Shown here one piece after another: positions 1 through 6,019 of a stretch of 6,019 nt of DNA. The DNA is from Candidatus Uhrbacteria bacterium (GTDB lineage: Bacteria; Patescibacteriota; Patescibacteriia; UBA9934; UBA11717), in NCBI GenBank assembly GCA_003509895.1, contig DOMJ01000005.1, forward strand, positions 1 through 6,019, given 5' to 3'. The notes beneath the pieces were generated by a model that was given only the letters and a program-made list of their open reading frames with translations, searched no databases and was not told the DNA's origin. The translations under genes and the position numbers were made by a program. Position 1 is the stretch's first letter. Every line of letters starts with the position of its first letter.

Positions 1-7
1 TCTACTT

Positions 8-22
8 CCGAGTCCCTTTTTT
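8..22 (+). terminator. Possible right arm and T-tract of an upstream gene's terminator (cut by the window start)
   Basis: The bases CCGAGTCCC (8-16) run directly into six T residues (17-22). This is what the descending arm and U-tract of an intrinsic terminator look like. The matching ascending arm would lie upstream of position 1, so the hairpin cannot be confirmed. If real, it separates an unseen upstream gene from the nusA operon, in agreement with a fresh promoter starting at position 44. Confidence 0.3.
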
Positions 23-43
23 AAACACGACCCGAGCGACCCC

Positions 44-72
44 TTGACAACACGAATGAATTCCCTTAGTAT
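44..72 (+). promoter_or_regulatory. Sigma-70-type promoter of the nusA operon
   Basis: A perfect -35 hexamer TTGACA (44-49) is followed by exactly 17 bases and a -10 hexamer TAGTAT (67-72), which matches TATAAT at 4 of 6 positions. Transcription would start near position 79, leaving a leader of about 59 bases before the nusA ATG. A short direct repeat, CGACCC at 28-33 and again at 37-42, lies just upstream of the -35 box and may or may not matter. Hexamers and spacing are read directly from the sequence; activity is inferred. Confidence 0.7.
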
Positions 73-86
73 AGCGGTGTAGATGA

Positions 87-112
87 CTCGGCCGCGGCCG
101 AGCTCATTTTTT
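87..112 (+). terminator. GC-rich hairpin plus T6 in the nusA leader (possible attenuator)
   Basis: Positions 87-102 form a perfect 16-base palindrome, readable as a 6-bp stem CTCGGC/GCCGAG with a CGCG loop. After four bases comes a run of six T (107-112). This is the form of a rho-independent terminator in the plus direction; on the minus strand no T-run follows the hairpin. It sits downstream of the promoter at 44-72 and upstream of nusA, so it would act on the leader transcript, about 8 bases after the predicted start. Attenuation of nusA is the natural reading. The four-base gap before the T-run and the very short transcript (about 34 bases) are reasons for caution. Confidence 0.5.
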
Positions 113-137
113 AGACAATCTTAACCCAAACAATTTT

Positions 138-1592
138 ATGGCTTCACCTATCGAACAAGCCATTCGACAAATCGTCGAAGAAAAAGGACTTTCTTATGAG
201 AGCGTGATGGAAACAATTGAGGCAGCCTTGTCCGCAGCCTTCAGAAAAGACTTTGGTCACAAATTACAAAACATTGAGGCGCAATTTAATACGGAAGATG
301 GAAGTGTCAAAGTGTGGGATGTTAAGACGGTTGTGGAAGATCAAGAGGTGCCGGAGGTGGTAGAAGAACCCGAGATGCCCGAGGGACGTCGCGATCACCG
401 CGATCAACGAGAAGAACAGATTGAAGAAGATGCAGAACCAAAGTTTAATCCAAAAACGGAGGTGATGATTTCTGTTGCTCGTGAAAAACACCCCGCAGCA
501 GAAGTGGGCGAGGTTTTGCGAGAACCCTTGGAGGTGCCGGGTGAGTTTGGTCGCATGGCTGCCATGACGGCCAAGCAGGTGATTACGCAAAAGTTACGAG
601 AAGCGGAGCGGGAGGTGTTGTATAACGAGTACAAAGATCAAGAAGGCGAAGTGTTGATTGGAACCGTACAACGCAGGGAAGGACGTGTGATTTTGGTAGA
701 CATTGGTCGTGGAACAGCCGTTATGCGTCCGGAGGATCAGATTCCCGGAGAGCGTTATAACTCCGGTGAGCGTATTAAGGTTTTCTTGCGTTCTGTGGAT
801 TTAGGTGTTCGCGGTCCGGAAATTTTGGTCTCGCGCACGGCGCCGGAATTAGTATTGGAGTTATTTAAGGTAGAAATTCCGGAAATCGCAGACGGAACGG
901 TTAAGATTGAGGCCATTGCACGTGAGGCGGGATCCAGATCCAAAGTGGCTGTTTCCTGTCAGGATGAAGGTGTAGACCCAATTGGCGCCTGTATTGGTCA
1001 ACGAGGTGCACGTATTCAAACCATTATTGCCGAACTTGGAAACGAGAAGGTAGACATTATTGAGTTTGATGCAGACGCGGGTGTGTTTGTGATGAACGCG
1101 CTTGCTCCTGCAAAAGTATCACGCGTTGAGTTGGATGAATCAGAAAAAATGGCGACCGTGACCGTTGCGGCAGACCAGTTGTCTTTGGAAATTGGTCGTG
1201 GCGGGCAGAATGTTCGACTCGCCGCACGTCTAACGGATTGGCGCATTAACGTCGCAGAGGAAGGGGGAGCAGTCAAAGGATCAAGCGAGGGGGCTGTGCG
1301 TGGACCTGCCGTTTCTGCGATACCGGTTGTGGCGGCAGTGACTGCGGCAGACGCAGAAGGGGTATCGGAGGCCGTGATTGATGAAGAAGCGGTCAAAGAA
1401 TTGGATGCAGCAGACGTGGCTCAAGTCATGGATGATGTTGCGGAAGCTGCTGATGACAATGAAGATATCGCTGATGTAGACGATGAAGCAGATGATGAGG
1501 CGGAGGAGGCAGAGGAGGGGCTAGACGCCGATCAACTTCCAACAACGTCCATGGAGGAGGCGGATGGGGAACAGGATGAGATTGTTGAATAG
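138..1592 (+). CDS. nusA: Transcription termination/antitermination protein NusA
   Basis: NusA binds RNA polymerase and nascent RNA and modulates pausing, intrinsic termination and antitermination. The 484-residue product shows the family's domain order. An N-terminal polymerase-binding domain (about 1-163) is interrupted at roughly 66-108 by a charged, Glu/Pro/Arg-rich insertion. An S1 domain follows (about 167-233, with GEVLIGTVQRREGR and VDIGRG). KH1 carries the signature DPIGACIGQRGARIQ (280-294), and KH2 carries EIGRGGQNVRLAARL (351-365). After KH2 a tail of about 110 residues (374-484) is mostly Ala, Asp and Glu, with no recognisable acidic-repeat (AR) domains. ATG 138 is chosen because MASPIEQAIRQIVEEKG begins like other NusA N-termini; no Shine-Dalgarno sequence precedes it. 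The stop lies one base before the preferred yidC start. The usual partners rimP and infB are not next to it: yidC follows, and only 137 bases upstream are visible. Confidence 0.97.
   Translation: MASPIEQAIRQIVEEKGLSYESVMETIEAALSAAFRKDFGHKLQNIEAQFNTEDGSVKVWDVKTVVEDQEVPEVVEEPEMPEGRRDHRDQREEQIEEDAEPKFNPKTEVMISVAREKHPAAEVGEVLREPLEVPGEFGRMAAMTAKQVITQKLREAEREVLYNEYKDQEGEVLIGTVQRREGRVILVDIGRGTAVMRPEDQIPGERYNSGERIKVFLRSVDLGVRGPEILVSRTAPELVLELFKVEIPEIADGTVKIEAIAREAGSRSKVAVSCQDEGVDPIGACIGQRGARIQTIIAELGNEKVDIIEFDADAGVFVMNALAPAKVSRVELDESEKMATVTVAADQLSLEIGRGGQNVRLAARLTDWRINVAEEGGAVKGSSEGAVRGPAVSAIPVVAAVTAADAEGVSEAVIDEEAVKELDAADVAQVMDDVAEAADDNEDIADVDDEADDEAEEAEEGLDADQLPTTSMEEADGEQDEIVE
1553..1560 (+). promoter_or_regulatory. 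Shine-Dalgarno-like GGAGGAGG before an alternative yidC start
   Basis: GGAGGAGG lies inside the last codons of nusA, 3 bases before an in-frame ATG at 1564 (6 bases if the first GGAGG is the one used). It would favour a YidC longer by 10 residues. It may instead be a chance product of the GAG-rich acidic tail of NusA. The preferred start at 1594 has only a weak GGATGAG at 1574-1580. Confidence 0.3.
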
Positions 1593-1593
1593 T

Positions 1594-2337
1594 ATGGGAA
1601 ATCTTTTTTTCACCATTCTCACGCAACCCATTTACAACGCCCTCGTGTATTTATATGAGGTGATTCCCGGTCAGGATTTAGGCTTGGCAATTATTTTATT
1701 GACCGTTCTTATTAAGCTTATATTGTGGCCGCTGACAGGAAAATCGTTGTCTTCGCAAAAAGCCATGCAGGAGCTTCAACCAAAAGTTGAGGAGCTCAAA
1801 AAACAATACAAGGATGACAAAGAAGGGCAAGCAAAGGCGTTAATGGAATTGTACAAGACAGAAAAAGTGAATCCGTTTTCTTCTTGTTTGCCAATGCTGA
1901 TTCAGTTACCTGTGTTGTTAGCGTTGTATAGCGTATTGAGTCAATCCATAGCCAATCCGGAATTTATTGCGAATTTGTACGCGTTTGTTCCCGTGCCGGA
2001 GGTGATGGGCAGCACATTGTTTGGATTTTTGGATTTGCACGCACGCAGTATTCCACTCGCCATTTTGGCCGGAGCTGTGCAATACGTGCAGGTGCGTCAA
2101 TTGCAAGTGAGTCGTCCGCCAAAGATCGTTGCAAAGAAGGAGAGCGCGAAGGATGAAGATATGACGGCGATGATGAACAAATCTATGTTGTACACCATGC
2201 CGATTATTACCGTCATTTTTGGATCAACGTTTCCCGGTGGTGTAACGCTGTATTGGCTCACATCAAGCGTTGTGAGCGTGATTCAACAGTTTATTGTGTT
2301 CCGTGGAATGAAGAAATCAACAGACAAAGTAAGTTAG
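1594..2337 (+). CDS. yidC: Membrane protein insertase YidC/Oxa1 family
   Basis: YidC inserts proteins into the cytoplasmic membrane, alone or with SecYEG. The 247-residue product has the core of the family. The first transmembrane segment (about 29-47) contains TVLIKLILWPLT. The cytoplasmic coiled region includes LQPKVEELKKQYKDD (61-75) and LYKTEKVNPFSSCLPMLIQLP (86-106). The last segments include PGGVTLYWLTSSVVSVIQQF (214-233). K41 occupies the place of the conserved groove Arg (R366 in E. coli, R73 in B. subtilis SpoIIIJ), so the positive charge is kept. There is no large periplasmic domain and no lipobox, consistent with the small form seen in CPR bacteria. ATG 1594 is preferred because MGNLFFTILTQPIYN begins like related proteins and lies one base after the nusA stop. 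An in-frame ATG at 1564, with a better ribosome site, would add 10 residues and overlap nusA by 29 bases. Confidence 0.95.
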   Translation: MGNLFFTILTQPIYNALVYLYEVIPGQDLGLAIILLTVLIKLILWPLTGKSLSSQKAMQELQPKVEELKKQYKDDKEGQAKALMELYKTEKVNPFSSCLPMLIQLPVLLALYSVLSQSIANPEFIANLYAFVPVPEVMGSTLFGFLDLHARSIPLAILAGAVQYVQVRQLQVSRPPKIVAKKESAKDEDMTAMMNKSMLYTMPIITVIFGSTFPGGVTLYWLTSSVVSVIQQFIVFRGMKKSTDKVS

Positions 2338-2338
2338 T

Positions 2339-3295
2339 ATGTCTGTGACTGTGGGACAACCACAGGAGGCAATCAGGCGCGACGTGTTGCGCACGATTGC
2401 CTTTTTTTCTTTGCGCGGTCAAGCGTTGACGCCAACGGATGTGTGGCGCTGGCTGTATAGACCCGTCTCATCTTGGACGCTTGTTCAGGTTTTGGAAGCG
2501 GTTCAAACAATCAGTCGTGAGTCGCTTTTAACAATGCAGGACGGGCGTGTGGTTCTTGTGGGTCACGAGCAGATTTTTGCGTTGCAATCAGAGCAGTTTA
2601 TGGACGCGCACCGTAAATGGAAGATCGCGCGACGTGTTGCATGGTGGGCGTCGTTGATTCCGGGCGTTCGACTGATTGCGATTGGCAATACGCTTGCATG
2701 GGAGGCAACGCGTCCGGAAGGCGACATTGATTTTTTTGTGATCACGCGTCCTGGTTGTGTGTGGTTTGTGCGGCTTCTGTGTGTTACACCACTCATTCTT
2801 TTTCGTGCGCGGCCGGGCGTACGACGCAAGCACCCGATTGACTTTACCTTTTTTGTAGATGAAACGCAGTTAGACCTCTCGTTTTTACGTCTTTTGCCGG
2901 ATGATCCATACTTAGCCTACTGGTTGGCATCGCTTGTTCCACTCGTGGACGACGGTGTGTTTGAGGAATTGTGGGAAGCAAACAGATGGGTGCAAAACGC
3001 ACTCCCACATACAACACAAGTGGTGCCGGCATGGTACAGGTGCATACGCTCCGGTCAACGTATAGGCAGAGTGTTGTATCGGCTCCTCTTGTGGACGAGG
3101 TTGATGCCAACAGGAGAGCGTTGGGCGCGCAGACTCTCGGAGCGCAGATTTCCACCCGCGATTCGCAGACAGATGAATCAATCTACAGACGTGGTGGTGA
3201 ACGAGAAAATGCTCAAGTTTCACACAGCAGATAAACGACGCGCTATTTTTGATCAATGGGAACAACAGTGCCAAACCTATGACGTATTATCGTAA
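2339..3295 (+). CDS. Hypothetical protein with winged-helix-like N-terminus and nucleotidyltransferase-fold domain
   Basis: The 318-residue product has no function that I can name. Residues 10-75 look like a winged-helix domain: helical RRDVLRTIAFFSLRG, then TPTDVWRWLY, then a strand pair around MQDGRVVLVG. Residues 112-135 carry the DNA polymerase beta-type nucleotidyltransferase signature: a Gly (GN, 116-117), a 12-residue spacer, then D129-x-D131 in GDIDFFVI. A candidate third acidic residue is D168 (PIDFTFF). The segment LPDDPYLAYWLASLVPLVDD (186-205) recalls uncharacterised CPR proteins of this type. The C-terminal third is rich in Arg and Trp, with no clear transmembrane helix. ATG 2339 is one base after the yidC stop, and the 3' end overlaps the next gene by 17 bases, so coexpression with yidC and the ligase-type gene is likely. 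A nucleotidyl transfer role, perhaps on a glycan precursor, is inference. Confidence 0.85.
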   Translation: MSVTVGQPQEAIRRDVLRTIAFFSLRGQALTPTDVWRWLYRPVSSWTLVQVLEAVQTISRESLLTMQDGRVVLVGHEQIFALQSEQFMDAHRKWKIARRVAWWASLIPGVRLIAIGNTLAWEATRPEGDIDFFVITRPGCVWFVRLLCVTPLILFRARPGVRRKHPIDFTFFVDETQLDLSFLRLLPDDPYLAYWLASLVPLVDDGVFEELWEANRWVQNALPHTTQVVPAWYRCIRSGQRIGRVLYRLLLWTRLMPTGERWARRLSERRFPPAIRRQMNQSTDVVVNEKMLKFHTADKRRAIFDQWEQQCQTYDVLS

Positions 3296-4610
3296 TATCT
3301 TTTTATTCCTGTTTCTCCTGGCACTCCCATGGCAGACGCGTTGGATTGTGGAGGACGTATTGATGCAAATGGAGGTGACGCAATATGGTCGATTGAGTTT
3401 TTATGTGTTTGACATCGCCCTCCTGGTTTTTTTTACGTTGTCTATACGAGCGATACGTCAACAAGCGTGTTCGTGGACGCGACAGTCATTAACGAGACGG
3501 GTCGCATTGTCTGCGATAGCTGTGTTGACGGGAGGAAGCTTGCTTTCTGTTTTTTGGAGTCTTGAATCGCACGTAGCGGTATTTGCGGCCGTGCATATGC
3601 TTTTGGCGGCAGGCTTATTTGCCGTTCTGGTGTTGGATAAAGAGATCTCCCCGGATTTTGTATTAACAGGATTTGTTGCGGGGATGCTGGTGCCGTCTGT
3701 ACTTGGATGGATGCAGTCTGCACAACAATTCATTGGGGCATCCACATTGCTTGGAATAGCCTCTCAAGACCCGTTGATTTTGGGGACATCGGTTATAGAA
3801 CATGCGCAGGGACGGTGGTTGCGAGCCTATGGCAGTTTTCCACACCCAAACATCTTTGGTGGGTTTTTGGCATTTGGGCTTGTTGCGGTTATGGGTGTTG
3901 TGGGTCGTGCAAAATGGAGCGTGTCCAATGCGGTTTTGTGGTTGGCGGCCGTTTTGATGGGTGGAGCGTTGGTTATGTCGGCATCACGGGGGGCATGGCT
4001 GGCTGCTTTTTTGGGCGTTGGTGTTTTACTTGTAGGACTAGGTGTAACCAAACAGCGCCTTGTTCTACGACGTATACAAAAACCACTCCTGCTTACCTTG
4101 ATGGTCATCTTGATTGTGAGCGCATCTCTTGGATCAATCTTAGTAACACGGTTTGACGTCTCAAATCGATTAGAGACCCAGTCGGTTACGGAGCGCGTGG
4201 ATCAATGGAGGGATGTAAAAGACCTTTCTTTACAAAGCGCGCGATCGTTTTTTTTCGGAACCGGTATCGGAAACACGGTATTTGCGCTAGAGGAGATGAG
4301 ACCGTTGCGTCGCGCGTGGGTGTATCAGCCGGTGCACAATTTTTTTGGTCTTGTGTTTGTGGAGCTTGGTATTTTGGGCTTATTGATTGTCTTGGGATTG
4401 ATCGCCACTACGGATTGGCTTACACATAGGCATTGGAATCAACTAAGTGCCGTGCTCTCCTTGGCGCTTGGAGGGGTTGTGTTTGTTTTGGCCTGTACGG
4501 ATCATTATCTTTGGACACAACCATCCGGCCTGTATCTGCTTGCGATTTTTTTGGCCCTCAAGCTCCGCCTTGGAGAGGCGGCGGCGTTAACGGAGCACGG
4601 AAATAAATAG
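3279..4610 (+). CDS. O-antigen ligase/polymerase-family (Wzy_C/WaaL-like) polytopic membrane protein
   Basis: Proteins of this family transfer or polymerise lipid-linked glycans on the outer face of the cytoplasmic membrane. The 443-residue product has about 11-12 hydrophobic segments. It carries the family core: GRWLRAYGSFPHPNIFGGF (178-196), a transmembrane stretch ending in SASRGAWLA (234-242), the extracytoplasmic part with ERVDQWRD (305-312) and FFFGTGIGNT (324-333), and QPVHNFFGLVFVELGILGLL (350-369). H353 and the Arg residues near 179-182 are candidate functional positions by family analogy. ATG 3279 is preferred because MTYYRNIFLFLFLLALPW begins just before the first membrane helix; a TTG at 3249 would add 10 polar residues. 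The ATG lies inside the preceding gene (17-base overlap), which implies translational coupling. The glycan is unknown, and O-antigen polymerase versus ligase versus protein glycosyltransferase cannot be decided from sequence alone. Confidence 0.88.
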   Translation: MTYYRNIFLFLFLLALPWQTRWIVEDVLMQMEVTQYGRLSFYVFDIALLVFFTLSIRAIRQQACSWTRQSLTRRVALSAIAVLTGGSLLSVFWSLESHVAVFAAVHMLLAAGLFAVLVLDKEISPDFVLTGFVAGMLVPSVLGWMQSAQQFIGASTLLGIASQDPLILGTSVIEHAQGRWLRAYGSFPHPNIFGGFLAFGLVAVMGVVGRAKWSVSNAVLWLAAVLMGGALVMSASRGAWLAAFLGVGVLLVGLGVTKQRLVLRRIQKPLLLTLMVILIVSASLGSILVTRFDVSNRLETQSVTERVDQWRDVKDLSLQSARSFFFGTGIGNTVFALEEMRPLRRAWVYQPVHNFFGLVFVELGILGLLIVLGLIATTDWLTHRHWNQLSAVLSLALGGVVFVLACTDHYLWTQPSGLYLLAIFLALKLRLGEAAALTEHGNK

Positions 4611-4802
4611 ACGTTCACTTTATCAACACCGTATCGTATTTGCTCTCGCAATCACAGTCGTACGAACCTGAAGCATATCGGTTTTACGAACATTCAAAAA
4701 AGCGTATGGGTAACAACAAAGGATGTGGGACAGCCAATGACTCAACTGATACGCGAACCCAGTCTTTCTAAGTGAGTCGTGGTAATGAACGGGCAAAAAT
4801 TT

Positions 4803-4838
4803 GAGGTGAAAAACAGACGATCGTCCAAAAATCACCTC
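4803..4838. repeat. Concentric 36-base palindromic element
   Basis: Outer arms GAGGTGA (4803-4809) and TCACCTC (4832-4838) flank a perfect inner palindrome GACGATCGTC (4816-4825). Each is separated from it by a 6-base A-rich linker (AAAACA and CAAAAA). Both palindromes share the same dyad axis, between 4820 and 4821. It could be a regulator binding site, a cruciform or RNA hairpin, or, read on the minus strand where AAATTTTT follows the outer stem, a weak terminator. It lies about 88 bases upstream of the groES -35 box. It does not match the CIRCE operator. Confidence 0.5.
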
Positions 4839-4870
4839 GGCAACCAGAAGAGGAACTGTCATGCAAGGAG

Positions 4871-4892
4871 CGTAAGGAAAACGTAAGGAAGA
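4871..4892 (+). repeat. Two-copy 11-base tandem repeat
   Basis: CGTAAGGAAAA (4871-4881) is followed directly by CGTAAGGAAGA (4882-4892), with 10 of 11 positions identical. GCAAGGAG (4863-4870) just before may be a decayed third copy. No function is evident. Its position 33 bases upstream of the groES -35 box would allow a regulatory role, but two copies can arise by chance slippage. Confidence 0.4.
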
Positions 4893-4925
4893 AGACAGAA
4901 AAAGTAATTCATACATCGAGATAGG

Positions 4926-4954
4926 TTGACGATACGGGCGACAGACAGTAAGAT
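4926..4954 (+). promoter_or_regulatory. Sigma-70-type promoter of groES-groEL
   Basis: TTGACG (4926-4931, 5 of 6 consensus) is followed by 17 bases and TAAGAT (4949-4954, 4 of 6 consensus). The predicted start near 4961 gives a leader of about 24 bases before the groES ATG. No CIRCE inverted repeat (TTAGCACTC-N9-GAGTGCTAA) is present in the spacer or leader, so HrcA control is not supported here. Confidence 0.65.
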
Positions 4955-4984
4955 ACCCTCGAATTTATTCATCAAAAAGATGCT

Positions 4985-6019
<1,035 letters not shown>

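Larger units (their letters stand above)
4611..4984. other. 374-base intergenic spacer without a supported gene
   Basis: This is the only long gap in the window. I find no convincing coding region, no tRNA and no hallmark of RNase P RNA, SRP RNA or tmRNA. It looks richer in A on the plus strand than the G/T-rich genes before it. Contents that can be named are a concentric palindrome (4803-4838), an 11-base tandem repeat (4871-4892), a weak nested inverted repeat (4737-4744 with 4773-4780; ACTG/CAGT inside) and the groES promoter (4926-4954). No intrinsic terminator with a T-run follows the ligase-type gene, so how the upstream operon ends is not visible. Confidence 0.6.

Noticed and set aside
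1..16. 3' end of a tRNA at the window start (resemblance of TTCCGAGTCCC to a T-arm)
   Set aside because: The T-loop spacing does not fit TTCRANNC, and no acceptor end or CCA follows; T6 follows directly.
2971..3234. Plus-strand 87-codon frame within the nucleotidyltransferase-like gene
   Set aside because: It is a shadow in another frame of a well-supported gene, with low-complexity polar sequence and no recognisable domain.
3707..4156. Plus-strand 149-codon frame within the ligase-type gene
   Set aside because: It is an out-of-frame shadow, rich in Cys, Trp and Gly as expected from G/T-rich DNA, and it covers the codons for the conserved FPHPN and SRG motifs of the real frame.
4562..4596. 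Hairpins at the end of the ligase-type gene (CCGCCT/AGGCGG at 4565-4581; GCTCCG with CGGAGC at 4562-4596) as an operon terminator
   Set aside because: No T-run follows either stem, both lie within coding sequence, and the two stems exclude each other.
4614..4642. Second promoter at the start of the spacer (TTCACT-N17-TATTTG)
   Set aside because: It matches only 4 of 6 and 3 of 6 consensus bases, and no gene follows it closely.
4706..4771. Plus-strand 21-codon frame starting at an ATG in the spacer
   Set aside because: It is too short, has no ribosome site and has no recognisable sequence.
4737..4780. Nested inverted repeat as a structured RNA
   Set aside because: The outer stem is 8 bp with one wobble pair, the inner stem is only 4 bp, and the bulge is large. 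Such structures are common by chance.
4785..4886. Plus-strand 33-codon frame in the spacer encoding a very basic peptide
   Set aside because: Only a weak GTGG precedes the ATG. The Lys/Arg richness follows from A/G-rich DNA, and the frame contains the palindrome and part of the tandem repeat.
4623..4916. Minus-strand open frame of 97 codons in the spacer
   Set aside because: It has no ribosome site, an unusual composition (many Cys, His, Ser and Phe), no recognisable domain, and covers the palindrome. It would be the only minus-strand gene. A frame of this length can stay open by chance.

Overview
The window looks like chromosome of a Candidate Phyla Radiation (Patescibacteria) bacterium, most probably from the Parcubacteria group. 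The basis is the protein sequences. NusA has the acidic insertion in its N-terminal domain that I associate with this lineage, together with an acidic tail in place of further domains. YidC is short, of the Gram-positive type, and has no lipoprotein signal. It is followed by a nucleotidyltransferase-like protein and a polytopic O-antigen ligase-type protein. Genes are packed tightly, all on the plus strand. The standard code works throughout: the five visible stop codons are TAG or TAA, and no reading frame needs TGA to be recoded. The lineage is inferred from remembered family features, not from a search.

Layout. Positions 1-137 are a leader with a near-consensus sigma-70-type promoter (44-72), followed at once by a GC-rich perfect palindrome and a T6 run (87-112) that looks like an intrinsic terminator or attenuator in front of nusA. 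Positions 138-4610 hold four genes that read as one operon: nusA, yidC, a hypothetical nucleotidyltransferase-fold protein, and an O-antigen ligase/polymerase-family membrane protein. The first two junctions are a stop codon, one base, then ATG; the third is a 17-base overlap. Positions 4611-4984 are a 374-base spacer with no gene I can support. It contains a concentric palindrome (4803-4838), a short tandem repeat (4871-4892) and a promoter (4926-4954). Positions 4985-6019 are groES and the first 248 codons of groEL, whose end lies beyond the window.

Function. nusA serves transcription elongation, termination and antitermination. yidC inserts membrane proteins, and the O-antigen ligase-type protein just downstream is a multi-spanning membrane protein that could itself need an insertase. 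The nucleotidyltransferase-like gene between them has no recognised pathway. groES-groEL is a separate heat-shock chaperonin unit with its own promoter and no visible CIRCE operator. Most of the window is ordinary housekeeping DNA. The points that most merit a second look are the promoter-terminator arrangement before nusA, the uncharacterised nucleotidyltransferase-like protein coupled to the ligase-type gene, and the palindrome in the spacer before groES. I see no clear sign of an undescribed system.
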